Notes under the pieces: model-generated
The model's input: only the letters and a program-made list of their open reading frames with translations
The model's database searches: none
Told to the model about the DNA's origin: nothing
Translations under genes and position numbers: made by a program
Shown here: one piece after another, positions 12,180 through 22,176 of the stretch
Numbering within the stretch: the first letter of the stretch is position 1
How the letters are laid out: each line of letters begins with the position of its first letter
From: Methylococcaceae bacterium
GTDB lineage: Bacteria; Pseudomonadota; Gammaproteobacteria; Methylococcales; Methylomonadaceae
Assembly: GCA_006844585.1 (NCBI GenBank)
Contig: SPJM01000191.1
Location: forward strand, 1-50,788
Direction: 5' to 3'
Length of the DNA: 50,788 nt

Positions 12180-13958
12180 ATGTTGAATAATCAAGCTCAA
12201 TCTTTTTGGATTTTTTTTTGTTTTCTAAATTTCGCTTATCCAGATAATTGTTTGGCGAATGAAGGCATCTCCTATCAAGTCGAAATAGCAGGCCTGGAAG
12301 ATGATTCCCTTGCTGATAAACTTTTGCAGTATTCAACGACTGAACAACAAAAAGAGCACTTACCAAAAAGTTTATTTACTCTGGAAAACAGAGCCGAAAA
12401 AGATATTCCGACTTTTTTAAAGATTTTACGTTCAGAGGCTTATTATCAAGCTCAAATCAAAATCGAATCGCAACAGCAAGACGCTGACGCCGAGATTATT
12501 TTTCAAATTGATTCCGGAGAACAATACCGAATACATGCTGTAAATATCAAAATCCATGATGCCGCTGTTAATCAACCCACTCTGGAGGAAATCGGTTTAC
12601 AAGCGGAACAAGCCGCATTGACCCAATCCATTCTGGATGCCGAGCAGCAATTGCTCACTTATGTTAAGAATCAAGCTTATCCTTTTGCCGAATTGTGTAA
12701 AAGAAAAGTAATCGTCAATCATGATTTACAACAGATGAATGTCGATTTTTGCGTGAATGCGGGCGAACAAATTCATATTGGCGAGGTGAGTTTTACCGGC
12801 AATGATAATATTGAAAGTGACTTTTTAGCCGATTATATTCAATGGCAATCCGGTACTCTTTATAACCAGGATCAACTTAACGGCAAACGGCTTAAATTAA
12901 TTAACAGCCGATTATTCACAACCGCGCGCATGCACTTAGCCAAAAATCCAGACGCACAAGGACATCATCCGGTGTCGTTTGAATTGACTGAACGTTTGCC
13001 GAGAACCATCAGCACCGGCTTAAGACTGACTACAGATGAGGAGTTGTTCTTACTGCGTTTTGCTTGGGAGCATCGAAATTTATGGGGACGAGGCGAAGCT
13101 CTGGAAGCGGAGTTAAACATTTCCATGATTAAGTCCTCGCTGAAATCAAGCTTTAGAAAACCGGCAATTTACGCGCCGAAAAATACTTTGGTGATTGATG
13201 CTGAAATCACCCGGGAAGATACGGATGCATATGAAAGCATGCGGGCGGAATTTATTGCCGCTATCGAACACCAAATAGATAAGAAAATGCGCATTAACGC
13301 CGGGTTGGGGTATCGCTTTTCAAGAGTCACTGAAGAAAATGAAGACACCGAAAACTTTAGTTTGGTTTCTTTGCCGGTGCGCTTCAGTTGGGATTATAGC
13401 GACAATTTTTTGGAACCGACGGCGGGTGGTCGTTTATGGGTGGATTTTGTTCCCTTTTGGAATATGAATTCAAGCAAGCCTTTTTTAAAACAGAAAATAC
13501 GTTATAACCAATATCTAAGTCTCACCGAAGCGGATGATTTAATCTGGGCCAGTCGTATAATCGTGGGCAATATTATCGGTTCATCTATTGATGATGTGCC
13601 TGCGGATTTGCGTTTTTATGCCGGCGGCGGCGACACTATTCGCGGGTACAGTTTCCAATCGGTGTCGCCTACTGACACAGACGGCCTTATTCACGGCGGT
13701 CGTTCGTTGTTAACCTTATCGACTGAACTGCGCGGCTGGATTACCGACACTATCGGCTTAGTGGCTTTTGTGGATGCAGGGAGAGCCTTCGCCAATGAAT
13801 ATCAGGATTTTAATGACCCGCTGCAAATCGGCGCCGGTTTGGGGGCGCGTTATAAAACGCCGATTGGCGCCGTGCGTCTAGATGTTGCAAGACCCGTGAA
13901 TAAGCGAGAACAAGATGACGAATTTCAATTCTATATCAGCATAGGACAAACATTTTGA
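12180..13958 (+). CDS. tamA: Outer-membrane translocation module TamA (Omp85 family)
   Basis: Omp85 beta-barrel of the translocation and assembly module, working with TamB in outer-membrane protein or lipid transport. 592 residues, close to E. coli TamA (577). N-terminal signal-like hydrophobic stretch (about 8-22), POTRA domains over about 25-260 (for example EQIHIGEVSFTGNDNIES), then the barrel with FYAGGGDTIRGYSFQSVSP, the conserved R-G-Y of Omp85 strand/loop 6, and a C-terminal strand ending in Phe (SIGQTF). It overlaps tamB by 4 bases. Confidence 0.93.
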   Translation: MLNNQAQSFWIFFCFLNFAYPDNCLANEGISYQVEIAGLEDDSLADKLLQYSTTEQQKEHLPKSLFTLENRAEKDIPTFLKILRSEAYYQAQIKIESQQQDADAEIIFQIDSGEQYRIHAVNIKIHDAAVNQPTLEEIGLQAEQAALTQSILDAEQQLLTYVKNQAYPFAELCKRKVIVNHDLQQMNVDFCVNAGEQIHIGEVSFTGNDNIESDFLADYIQWQSGTLYNQDQLNGKRLKLINSRLFTTARMHLAKNPDAQGHHPVSFELTERLPRTISTGLRLTTDEELFLLRFAWEHRNLWGRGEALEAELNISMIKSSLKSSFRKPAIYAPKNTLVIDAEITREDTDAYESMRAEFIAAIEHQIDKKMRINAGLGYRFSRVTEENEDTENFSLVSLPVRFSWDYSDNFLEPTAGGRLWVDFVPFWNMNSSKPFLKQKIRYNQYLSLTEADDLIWASRIIVGNIIGSSIDDVPADLRFYAGGGDTIRGYSFQSVSPTDTDGLIHGGRSLLTLSTELRGWITDTIGLVAFVDAGRAFANEYQDFNDPLQIGAGLGARYKTPIGAVRLDVARPVNKREQDDEFQFYISIGQTF

Positions 13959-16900
13959 AGTCTTTACTTTCCAATGCCTGGCGTCGCCGGGGACTGCGAA
14001 TATGCATCTATTTATTTGCCGCCGTGATTGCTGCGCCACTACTGTTCGTTGCCTTACTGCAAACCGGCTGGGGACAAAAGCAATTTACTGACATTATTAA
14101 CCAAAGTTTAAAAAATGATGAAAGTGAAATTATCATCAGCGAAATAAAAGGATCCATCCCCTTTAATATGCAAATTCCTTTGATAACGATTGCTGATAAA
14201 AAAGGCATATGGCTGCGCTTAGATCAATTACGATTTGAGGGGTCTGTTCAAGCCTTATTGCGTAGTGAACTGCTTATTCATGCCTTACATGCCGAACGTT
14301 TGCAAATTTCTCGTCTGCCGCCCGGCAAAGTTGAACCAGAACAAACTGAGCCTTTGCAATTACCGGAACAACTTCCTGCCTTTGATGTTTCGCTGCCGGT
14401 TATCAATATTCAACAACTGGGTATTGATGATATTCAATTAGGCGAAGCCGTCATTGGCCAAACAATGGCGCTGACTTTTCAAGCGACGGCGCAAACTTTT
14501 GAGCAACAGATCAACACTCAAATTGAACTGTTCAGAACGGATCAGGATAATTTAAAGGCTTTATTGAATGCGGAAATTTTATTGGATCCTTTATCGCTTA
14601 AACTGAATTTTAAAGTGGATGAAACAGGCGGTTTATTAGCGGACTTGAGTCAGCGCAAAGAATTTGATGATTTACATTTACAGTTAACCGGCCAAGGTTT
14701 GCTCAGTGATTGGAGAGCGAAGTTAGAGGGTAAATTGGGCGGTGTGGGAAGTTTAGCCAGTCACTTGCATTTGGCTATGGATGAACAATCATCGTTGCAA
14801 CTGGAAACGCTTGTTGACCTTGAAGCCGGATTAATAGACAAGGAATTGTTGCAAACAATTGGCGAAACACAGCAACTTAATCTTAAATTACTGGCTTTGG
14901 ATTCCGAAACGGTACGTATGGATGACTTGCGCTTTAGCAATAACTTGCTCAATCTGAATGCGCAATTAAAGGCTCAACTCAATGCGCAAACAGTAGAAGG
15001 CGATTTAGCGATTCAGTTAGCTCAATTAGAACAGTTACAACCTTTATTGAAGTCTGATTTATCCGGTCAAGCCGAGTTAACAAGTCAACTATCAGGCACC
15101 TTTAAACAACCCGTATTTGATCTGAAACTATTGCTCAATAAAATTCGCGCTGATGCTTTTCAAGCGGATCAACTGAGCGCGAATATTCAATTGAATACCC
15201 TCAAAACATTGGAGGACAAACTTTTTGATTTACAATTGAACGGCTCCGCTAAGGGCTTGGCGCAACAGGGAAAAGCATTACCGGAAAAAGACTTATATTG
15301 GGATATTTTGGCGCATACGGATGCAAGACAACAAATCCATTTAAAGCAATTTACGCTGGCCGGTGATTGGAGTCGAATCAAATTAAGCGGTTTGTTTGAT
15401 ACCCAAAATCAACAAGGCGACTTTAAGCTGGCGCTTGATGTGGACAATCTGCAAGCGGTCAGTCAAACCTTAAATGCGCAAATGCATCAGCAGGCTGCGA
15501 TTAAAATTCATCCACAACTACAGCAAATTGATATTGATCTGGATGCGGACATTAGCCGGTTAAGCGGCTTGCCGGCAGTTGCAGGGGATTTGTTAGGTTC
15601 GCATATTCAACTGGATTCCCGGATTCAAGTTAAGCCATCGCAAGCACTGGAAGTGCGTAACTTGCAATTAACATCAAAAGCCTTAAGCGTTGACGCCGGT
15701 GCGCAACTGAATCTGGAAAACAGTCAACTGGAAGCGCAATTAAATCTGCATATTCCCGAATTAAACAGTAAAGACGTGGCCTTGCAACAATTAAGCGGCT
15801 TAATTCAAGTAAGCGGTTACAGTCATCAGCCGAAAATAAGCGCCGATATTAATGCAGATAGACTAGAAGCAGCCGGTCAACAATTGCAGGCTATCGTATT
15901 AAAGGCTGATGCTGAGCAGCTCGCTGAACAGACAACAGGAAAATTGTCATTAACGGCTAAACAGCATCAACAGCCGTTAAACCTCAGCGCAAATTATGCG
16001 CTTAAAGACCAGCAATTGACTATTGATCAACTGATGTTTCAAGGCCCTGAAACAGACTTAAGCGGACAACTGGCTATGCAAGCGGGACTGTTGCAAGGCA
16101 AACTGTCCTTGAACAGCGAATTGGCGGCCTTAAAACCCTGGACGCAACAAGAACTCAGCGGCAGCCTGAACATTGAAGCCGAGTTAAAACCGGTTAAGCA
16201 ACAACAAACAGTTGAGATAAGCGGACAATTAAAACAACTTGCCATGCAGCCATTGACTATTCAACATATCCAGTTGGCGGCAATGGTGGAAGATGCCTTA
16301 AAAAAACCACATTTCAATGCGAGTTTAAAACTCAATAATTTAACACAACAAGATACCGAAATTAATACGCTGACAGCTAATGTTAACGGTGTGGCGGATG
16401 ATCTACGCCTTAAATTAGCAACCAAAGGCAGGCATATACACGGCTTTGAAATTGATCTATTGGCTTTGTTGGTAAAACAAGCGGAACAGACGCAAATACA
16501 ATTACAAAATTTAAACGGTAAGTTGGCCGATCAAACGATTAGATTAAAGCAAGCGGTGCGTTTGGCGCATTCATCGAAACAGACTCAATTATCGCCTTTG
16601 CATTTAACAATCGGCGCAGCAGAATTACAGGCGCAGGCCGATTACAGCGAACAAAAAACAGTGGGACAATTGCAATTAACAGCGCCGTCCGCTTTTCTGC
16701 AATCCTTTGTCGAATTACCTGTATCAGGCGATATTAACGCCCGCGTCAGCTTATCGGGTAGCGCCGAAAAACCGCAATTGGCATTGGACGCCCAACTAAA
16801 CGACATCAAACCGATTGGCGATGGCTATGATAAGTTTCCGGCCAGCACCTTACAACTTAACGCCGCTGTTCAAGGCGCTCAATTACAAGCTGATTTGAAT

Positions 16901-18304
16901 TTGCATAACCCACAGTTTACCCAGGCCATACAAGCGCAACTGAAAGCGCCTGTCGCATTTCAACTACAACCGTTTGTATTTCAGCCGGATGAAACAGCGC
17001 CAATGTCCGCAAAGGCCGATATTAATCTGGATTTGGCGCAAGCGACTGAAAATATACCTTTAGAGGGGCAGCAAATTAAAGGTTCCTTGCTGGCGGCCTT
17101 GAATGTGGCGGGTTCAATCAAGCAACCGGATATACAAGGGCATATTACTTTAGATAACGGCGAATATCAAAATGCAGACACGGAAACTTACTTTAAGGAT
17201 ATTGGCTTAAAACTGGAGGCATTACCGGAGCAGATTAAATTATCGTCTTTGTATTTAAAAGACAATAAACAAGGCTATTTGAAAGGTTCAGGCGGCTTAA
17301 TGCTTAATCAGCAACAAGACCACCCTTTTGATGCGGAACTGGAAATTAATCATTTGCAATTAGCCGATAGTCTGGAAATGCAAGGTCATTTAAGCGGTCA
17401 GTTAGCGCTAAAGGGTAATAAAAAAGAGGCTTTACTGAAGGGTATGTTGTCGATAGATGATTTTCGTTATCAATTACCTTCATCTCTATCACAAAAAGAT
17501 ATTCCTGAAATAGAAGTGACTGAGGTGCGCGAAGGTGAGTTAGTCGTCAACAAGGAAACGGAACAAGACAGCAATAGCCAAAATAATAAAACCGCGCTGA
17601 AATTGGATATGGTAGTCAAAATACCTAAACAATTTTATATACAAGGGCATGGATTAGACTCCGAATGGCAGGGAGATTTAAGTATAAAAGGTATGGCGCA
17701 TAAGCCGGAAATAATCGGTATGATCCAAACTAAACGCGGTTCTTTAGAATTACTCAATAACCGCTTTATTTTTAAACGCGGATTGATTGATTTTAACGGC
17801 GCATTCCCGCCTGTTCCCAGTCTGGATATTGAAACAGCAGCAGATACTGATAAAGGCGAAGCGATGATCAGCATCACCGGAATGGCTGATAAACCGGAAT
17901 TGACTTTGAGCAACAACCCGGCTTTGCCGCAAGATGAAATAATATCCAATCTGTTATTCGATGATGATTCCAGCAACATTTCGCCCATGCAAACCCTACA
18001 ATTGGCCGACACCGTAAGTTTGCTGGCCCAAGGCGGCTTAAGCAGTATGGAAGCATTGGGTAATTTGCGCAGCGGCTTGGGACTGGATCGTTTGAATATG
18101 GGCGGCGATGATTTTGAAACGGCCTCGGTAAAAGCCGGTAAATATGTAACCGATAGTATATACGTTGAAATTGAGCAGGGACTGGCGACTGAATCCAGCA
18201 CCGCGACGGTGGAATTAGATTTAATGCCCGAAGTGAAAGCCGAAGTTGAATTCAGTCAAGAATCAGATAGCGCTATCGGAATTAAATGGAAGTATGATTA
18301 TTAA
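13955..18304 (+). CDS. tamB: TamB-family inner-membrane-anchored translocation protein
   Basis: Very long AsmA/TamB-like protein (1449 residues; E. coli TamB is 1259) spanning the periplasm as a beta-rich groove. N-terminal membrane anchor about residues 13-35 (LRICIYLFAAVIAAPLLFVA), a long repetitive beta region rich in Leu, Gln and Asp, and the conserved C-terminal DUF490 region from about 1050 (KRGSLELLNNRFIFKRGLIDF; LDLMPEVKAEVEF). The start is TTG inside the overlap TTGA with the tamA stop, so the genes are translationally coupled. Length variation is usual in this family. Confidence 0.92.
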   Translation: MKSLLSNAWRRRGLRICIYLFAAVIAAPLLFVALLQTGWGQKQFTDIINQSLKNDESEIIISEIKGSIPFNMQIPLITIADKKGIWLRLDQLRFEGSVQALLRSELLIHALHAERLQISRLPPGKVEPEQTEPLQLPEQLPAFDVSLPVINIQQLGIDDIQLGEAVIGQTMALTFQATAQTFEQQINTQIELFRTDQDNLKALLNAEILLDPLSLKLNFKVDETGGLLADLSQRKEFDDLHLQLTGQGLLSDWRAKLEGKLGGVGSLASHLHLAMDEQSSLQLETLVDLEAGLIDKELLQTIGETQQLNLKLLALDSETVRMDDLRFSNNLLNLNAQLKAQLNAQTVEGDLAIQLAQLEQLQPLLKSDLSGQAELTSQLSGTFKQPVFDLKLLLNKIRADAFQADQLSANIQLNTLKTLEDKLFDLQLNGSAKGLAQQGKALPEKDLYWDILAHTDARQQIHLKQFTLAGDWSRIKLSGLFDTQNQQGDFKLALDVDNLQAVSQTLNAQMHQQAAIKIHPQLQQIDIDLDADISRLSGLPAVAGDLLGSHIQLDSRIQVKPSQALEVRNLQLTSKALSVDAGAQLNLENSQLEAQLNLHIPELNSKDVALQQLSGLIQVSGYSHQPKISADINADRLEAAGQQLQAIVLKADAEQLAEQTTGKLSLTAKQHQQPLNLSANYALKDQQLTIDQLMFQGPETDLSGQLAMQAGLLQGKLSLNSELAALKPWTQQELSGSLNIEAELKPVKQQQTVEISGQLKQLAMQPLTIQHIQLAAMVEDALKKPHFNASLKLNNLTQQDTEINTLTANVNGVADDLRLKLATKGRHIHGFEIDLLALLVKQAEQTQIQLQNLNGKLADQTIRLKQAVRLAHSSKQTQLSPLHLTIGAAELQAQADYSEQKTVGQLQLTAPSAFLQSFVELPVSGDINARVSLSGSAEKPQLALDAQLNDIKPIGDGYDKFPASTLQLNAAVQGAQLQADLNLHNPQFTQAIQAQLKAPVAFQLQPFVFQPDETAPMSAKADINLDLAQATENIPLEGQQIKGSLLAALNVAGSIKQPDIQGHITLDNGEYQNADTETYFKDIGLKLEALPEQIKLSSLYLKDNKQGYLKGSGGLMLNQQQDHPFDAELEINHLQLADSLEMQGHLSGQLALKGNKKEALLKGMLSIDDFRYQLPSSLSQKDIPEIEVTEVREGELVVNKETEQDSNSQNNKTALKLDMVVKIPKQFYIQGHGLDSEWQGDLSIKGMAHKPEIIGMIQTKRGSLELLNNRFIFKRGLIDFNGAFPPVPSLDIETAADTDKGEAMISITGMADKPELTLSNNPALPQDEIISNLLFDDDSSNISPMQTLQLADTVSLLAQGGLSSMEALGNLRSGLGLDRLNMGGDDFETASVKAGKYVTDSIYVEIEQGLATESSTATVELDLMPEVKAEVEFSQESDSAIGIKWKYDY

Positions 18305-18332
18305 ACTAAATTGAGAAATTAAGGAGACAGCT

Positions 18333-18652
18333 GTGAATCAATACATAATCACTTATATGGGTGGAGATCAACCATCCAGCCCGGAACAGGGACAAAGAAA
18401 TTTCGCCAAATATCAAGATTGGTTGAGTGGTTGAGTGGTTTAGGGGAGGCGGTGGTTAAGCCTATGGTTCCTTATAAAAATATCCATACCCTTAAAGCGG
18501 ACGGATCCGTTACTGAGGGTAGTTCAACAACGATGACGGGGCATACTATTATTCAGGCTGAAAGCGTTGAACAAGCGATTGAAATGGTACAGTCTTGTCC
18601 TTTTTTGGAAATTAACGGAACGCTTGAAGTTGCTGAAATCATATCTATGTAA
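18333..18652 (+). pseudogene. YCII-related domain protein, frameshifted by an 8-bp tandem duplication
   Basis: GTG at 18333 follows an AAGGAG Shine-Dalgarno site and encodes VNQYIITYMGGDQPSSPEQG...YQDWLSG, then stops at TGA. The rest of the protein (LGEAVVKPMVPYKNIHTL... CPFLEINGTLEVAEI) continues in another frame to 18652. The break falls in three 8-base units, TGGTTGAG, TGGTTGAG and TGGTTTAG, at 18420-18443. Removing one unit restores QDWLSGLGEAVV, the expected reading of a ~100-residue YCII-like protein (function poorly known in this family). A disabling mutation, sequencing error or phase variation are all possible. Confidence 0.7.
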
Positions 18653-18869
18653 TACAGTTTGAATATACTTCGTGCGGTTAGGGTTGCTGTTTTGTAGTGA
18701 TGGGTTAAGAATGGAAAGATTAAATTCTAAGAAAGTATTATAAAAAACTGGGGCGCAGTATTCCGGCTATTGTTAATATGTTCAGGCGTATCAAATTGAT
18801 TTCGAATTTCAACAAACTTTTAACTATCTCCATGTAGAGCCAGCTTATACTCTGATTAAGGCTAAACAG

Positions 18870-19880
18870 TCATTTGTAATATTGCCTCATTTTTTTCAAT
18901 GAAACAGCCTTGATTTTGCAAGCATGCCCTGCGCTGCCGAAAGCTTGGTAACGCGCCCGGCAAATACTGCTGACTGCTTCTCTGGCGACTTTGTAAATTT
19001 TACGCGGATCAAAGTCAGAAGCATTGTCTTTATCGGCGATATAGCGACGAATGGCGCCGGTGGAAGCCATTCGTAAATCAGTATCAATATTGACTTTACG
19101 CACCCCGTATTTAATGCCTTCAACAATTTCTTCAACCGGCACCCCATAAGTTTGCGGAATATCGCCGCCGAATTCATTAATGCATTGCAACCAATCTTGC
19201 GGCACAGAACTGGAGCCGTGCATTACGAAATGGGTATTGGGCAAACGTTGTTGTAAGGTTTTTAAACGCTCTATAACCAACACATCGCCGGTCGGCGGTT
19301 TACTGAATTTGTATGCCCCGTGGCTGGTGCCGATGGCTACCGCCAAAGCATCAATCTGTGTTTGCTTAACAAATTCCGCCGCTTCATCCGGGTCTGTTAA
19401 CAATTGACTGTGATCTGATTGCGAACGATTTTCCAGTGAGCCTAAACAACCGATTTCGCCTTCAACCGATACCCCGCAAGCATGCGCCATATCCACGACA
19501 GTGCGGGTGACTTTTACATTGTATTCAAATGAAGCCGGCGTTTTCATATCTTCCAACAAAGAACCATCCATCATCACCGAACTAAATCCCGATTGGATGG
19601 CTTGTGCGCAAATAGTGGGCGTAGGGCCGTGATCGCGATGCATGACAATCGGAATATGCGGATATTGCTCCACCGCTGCTTGAATTAAATGGCGTAAAAA
19701 TATCTCGCCGGCAAAAACATTGGCTCCCGCCGAACCTTGCATAATAACCGGACTGTCGCAATCGTCGGCGGCTTGCATAATAGCTTGCACCTGCTCCATA
19801 TTGCTGACATTAAAGGCCGGTACCGCAAAGTTATGTTCGGCGGCGTAATCCAGAAGTTGTCGTAATGATACTAAAGCCAT
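18870..19880 (-). CDS. fba: Class II fructose-bisphosphate aldolase (Calvin/CbbA type)
   Basis: Zn-dependent aldolase cleaving fructose-1,6-bisphosphate to DHAP and G3P. Starts [20 protein letters not shown]. Likely metal/active-site residues: HRDH at 81-84, GTSHGAY (H187), MHGSSSVP (H221), and the substrate motif [12 protein letters not shown]. 336 residues, shorter than the usual ~350: the loop after GCLGSLE (about residue 150) lacks the Gly/Glu-rich insert seen in relatives, and the C-terminus stops early (KKMRQYYK). All catalytic motifs remain, so it is probably active. It stands alone and its upstream neighbour is an unrelated exported protein. Confidence 0.9.
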   Translation of the reverse strand: MALVSLRQLLDYAAEHNFAVPAFNVSNMEQVQAIMQAADDCDSPVIMQGSAGANVFAGEIFLRHLIQAAVEQYPHIPIVMHRDHGPTPTICAQAIQSGFSSVMMDGSLLEDMKTPASFEYNVKVTRTVVDMAHACGVSVEGEIGCLGSLENRSQSDHSQLLTDPDEAAEFVKQTQIDALAVAIGTSHGAYKFSKPPTGDVLVIERLKTLQQRLPNTHFVMHGSSSVPQDWLQCINEFGGDIPQTYGVPVEEIVEGIKYGVRKVNIDTDLRMASTGAIRRYIADKDNASDFDPRKIYKVAREAVSSICRARYQAFGSAGHACKIKAVSLKKMRQYYK

Positions 19881-19897
19881 GTATGGCGCTCCTAAGT

Positions 19898-20272
19898 TTA
19901 TTTAATTTTCAATAACCAACCGTCTTTACCGTTGCAGTTTTTTCCGGATTTGGCGCTGATGTTGATTCGGGCGTATGTGGATTGTAAATCTGTCGGAAGA
20001 TGTCCGGAAATAATATACTGCGCGCCGCTTTCATCAATATCTACAGAGACAGCTTGTTTTTTGACGCTTACTTCCAGGGTGGTGATATCGGTATTGGAAG
20101 AAGCGGTAAAAGAAAATCGGCTTTGTGGAGGGACTTCAGTTAAATGTTCTGGTTGGAATTGATAAAAACTCGGTTTTTTGCAGGATCTTGAGCTGCCGCC
20201 GCTGCCGTATGCCAATAATTGGGTAGGTATGCTGACAGTTAAAATGGCTATGGAGAGTATTATTTTGGTCAT
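19898..20272 (-). CDS. Exported hypothetical protein (124 aa)
   Basis: Not recognised. Signal peptide ([23 protein letters not shown]), then a Gly/Ser stretch and a short beta-rich mature domain of about 100 residues containing two Cys that could pair (SCKKPSF and KNCNGKDG). Probably periplasmic. A perfect 12-bp inverted repeat lies 18 bases upstream of its start. It precedes the aldolase gene by 17 bases in the same direction, so they may be co-transcribed, though no functional link is evident. Confidence 0.6.
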   Translation of the reverse strand: MTKIILSIAILTVSIPTQLLAYGSGGSSRSCKKPSFYQFQPEHLTEVPPQSRFSFTASSNTDITTLEVSVKKQAVSVDIDESGAQYIISGHLPTDLQSTYARINISAKSGKNCNGKDGWLLKIK

Positions 20273-20289
20273 TATTATTCCCCTTTTTC

Positions 20290-20341
20290 ATGGCTTGATA
20301 AAGCTTAATTAAACGCGTGATGAATGGAATTATCAAGCCAT
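20290..20341. repeat. 12-bp inverted repeat upstream of the exported protein gene
   Basis: ATGGCTTGATAA (20290-20301) and TTATCAAGCCAT (20330-20341) are exact complements 28 bases apart, in the 5' leader of the minus-strand gene ending at 20272. It could be an operator or an mRNA hairpin. Confidence 0.5.
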
Positions 20342-20498
20342 ATTATTAAATAACATAGTTTTTTTTTCATAATGGATTTGGTAGTATGAACAATGTTACA
20401 GTTTTATTAATTTTATGTGAATCGGTTGTCTGTTGATTAGCATTCATCTTTCTCGGATTGGCTTCAAGGGAGTGTGGAATACCGGTTTAGGAGTTTTA

Positions 20499-21161
20499 AT
20501 GATCTACAATGATCAATTCATATGGTTACACTTTCCAAAATGCGCTGGTACAAAAATCGAATATTTGTTCAATAAATATTTTGCTGATCAATCTGATTTA
20601 CATTTAGATGAAAGCGATTACAGTAAAAACCCCACCATATCCTGGCATGATTCTATTGCTAACCGTCAGCAGCGCGATTCTAACTTTAATCCAGGCGACA
20701 GAACAATCATTTGTTCATTTAGAAGATTGCCGGGATGGTTGGAAAGTCGTTACAAATTTGAATATCATCGTAGCCCGGGACTGGATCATGACCCTAATTT
20801 GTTGTTGAAAGGACTATTTTTGGAAAGCGATGGGAATGTAAGTCATGCGGACTATTATGCATTTAAATATTTCCCGAAAGAGCTGTTAAAATCAGGCAAA
20901 TTAAAATTCTTACGCACGGAATATTTTGAGGAAGATTTTAAAGCTATTTTTTCTGAGTTTTTGGATATTTCAAAAATTCCGCAATGGGAATATCAGCAAA
21001 AAATCAATGATTCGGAAGGTAGTTTACCTGATGAAGTGAAAGATATAATAATGAATCAACAGAATAAAATTTATAAACACTGTCCTTATTGGCGAAAAGT
21101 AGAGAAATTGGCTTATTCGAATAAAAGCAAGAATAAGTTACTATTTCGTTTGTTTCAGTAA
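20499..21161 (+). CDS. Sulfotransferase-like protein
   Basis: 220-residue protein. The ATG at 20499 is chosen because AGGAG lies 5 bases upstream and the protein then opens MIYNDQFIWLHFPKCAGTK; the frame is open further up to 20433 but without a better site. FPKCAGTKIEYLF is the 5'-phosphosulfate-binding loop pattern (PKxAGTT-like) of PAPS-dependent sulfotransferases, and CSFRRLPGWLESRYKFE fits the 3'-phosphate-binding region. The substrate cannot be inferred, as neighbours are unrelated. Codon use is AT-rich, perhaps accessory DNA. Confidence 0.6.
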   Translation: MIYNDQFIWLHFPKCAGTKIEYLFNKYFADQSDLHLDESDYSKNPTISWHDSIANRQQRDSNFNPGDRTIICSFRRLPGWLESRYKFEYHRSPGLDHDPNLLLKGLFLESDGNVSHADYYAFKYFPKELLKSGKLKFLRTEYFEEDFKAIFSEFLDISKIPQWEYQQKINDSEGSLPDEVKDIIMNQQNKIYKHCPYWRKVEKLAYSNKSKNKLLFRLFQ

Positions 21162-21254
21162 GAATTTAAAATCGAAAGCTGGGTTAACAAAGGATTAATA
21201 TAAAGAAGTTTATTATTGATCAGTTTTAAAACTTTCTGAATAAACGGCCTGATT

Positions 21255-22136
21255 ATGAAAAAGAAAATCCGTAGTTTACTTGCTTTTTTCTGTGTTGCTT
21301 CCTCGTTGATGCAGAGTGTAAAAGCCGACAACAATTTCGCAGCTTGGCTGTATAATTTTTCCGTACTGGATAATCAAGCCACTGTTACCCAGTTACAAAC
21401 CCTGAATATCGATCAGGCTTATTTAGCGGTTAGCGCTAAGAAGTTACTGCCGAATGGTGAAATCGCCGATGCCGCCTATACCGATAAACTGAGTCAATTT
21501 TTATCTTTGGCCAATGCGCAAGGCATCCAGGTTCATGCGATGACTTTGATGGATAAAAACTTTTCCTTAGTGGAAAAACATCAGCGGGCTGCTGATATGG
21601 TGAGTTGGATTATCGATTTCAATAATGCCCAAAGCGCGGGTCAAAAATTGGTTGGAATTCATATCGATACCGAGCCGCATACCTTGAGTGAATGGAAAGC
21701 TGCGAAAAGCGCCAACGACTGGGATACGGTAGAAAGCATTATGGCGCAATATGTGGAATTACTGACCTTACTGGATCCAATTGTTCATAGCGATCCGCAA
21801 ATGTCTTTTTCCGCAGCGATACATTGGAAATATAATGAATGGGCGGCGCGCAATCGTTTACCCTCCGGCGACACTGCAATATTAAGACAATATTTGGATG
21901 TTGTGATGCCGATGGTTTATGAGACGGATTCGCTAAGATTGATTCAACGCAGATCGGCGGATGAAATTGAAGAAATGCCGACGTTGATTGGGATCAGGGC
22001 GGTCGATTTTGAAAATTATGATGCGATTATTGCAGCTAAAAATGAATTGGATGCAAATAATGCCGATCAGCCTCATTATTTAGGCGTCATTGTGCATTCT
22101 TTCAGCGAATTGAATATTAAATATTTGAAAAATTAA
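21255..22136 (+). CDS. Exported TIM-barrel, glycoside-hydrolase-like protein
   Basis: 293 residues with a signal peptide (MKKKIRSLLAFFCVASSLMQSVKA). The mature part has the rhythm of a (beta/alpha)8 barrel: GIQVHAMTL, LVGIHIDTEPH, MSFSAAIHWKYNEW, YLDVVMPMVYET and HYLGVIVHSF. The acidic DTEPH at one strand end and the MPMVYET strand recall GH18-like or other glycosidase barrels, but no complete family motif (such as DxxDxDxE) is present. The substrate is unknown and it could be non-catalytic. Convergent with the SPOR gene across a GC-rich hairpin. Confidence 0.55.
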   Translation: MKKKIRSLLAFFCVASSLMQSVKADNNFAAWLYNFSVLDNQATVTQLQTLNIDQAYLAVSAKKLLPNGEIADAAYTDKLSQFLSLANAQGIQVHAMTLMDKNFSLVEKHQRAADMVSWIIDFNNAQSAGQKLVGIHIDTEPHTLSEWKAAKSANDWDTVESIMAQYVELLTLLDPIVHSDPQMSFSAAIHWKYNEWAARNRLPSGDTAILRQYLDVVMPMVYETDSLRLIQRRSADEIEEMPTLIGIRAVDFENYDAIIAAKNELDANNADQPHYLGVIVHSFSELNIKYLKN

Positions 22137-22155
22137 TCTCAGTCCTTAGAGGTTA

Positions 22156-22176
22156 AAGGCGCGCACCGCGCGCCTT
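22156..22176. terminator. GC-rich bidirectional hairpin
   Basis: AAGGCGCGC, an ACC loop and GCGCGCCTT form a 9-bp stem between two convergent genes, just touching the stop of the minus-strand SPOR gene. It probably ends both transcripts, although T-tracts are short. Confidence 0.6.

Noticed and set aside
17635..18201. Long minus-strand ORF (188 aa) inside tamB
   Set aside because: Lies opposite the conserved C-terminal domain of TamB; Ser/Pro-rich shadow with no recognisable family.
20433..20498. Upstream extension of the sulfotransferase-like gene
   Set aside because: AGGAG sits just before the ATG at 20499 and the upstream part has no conserved content.
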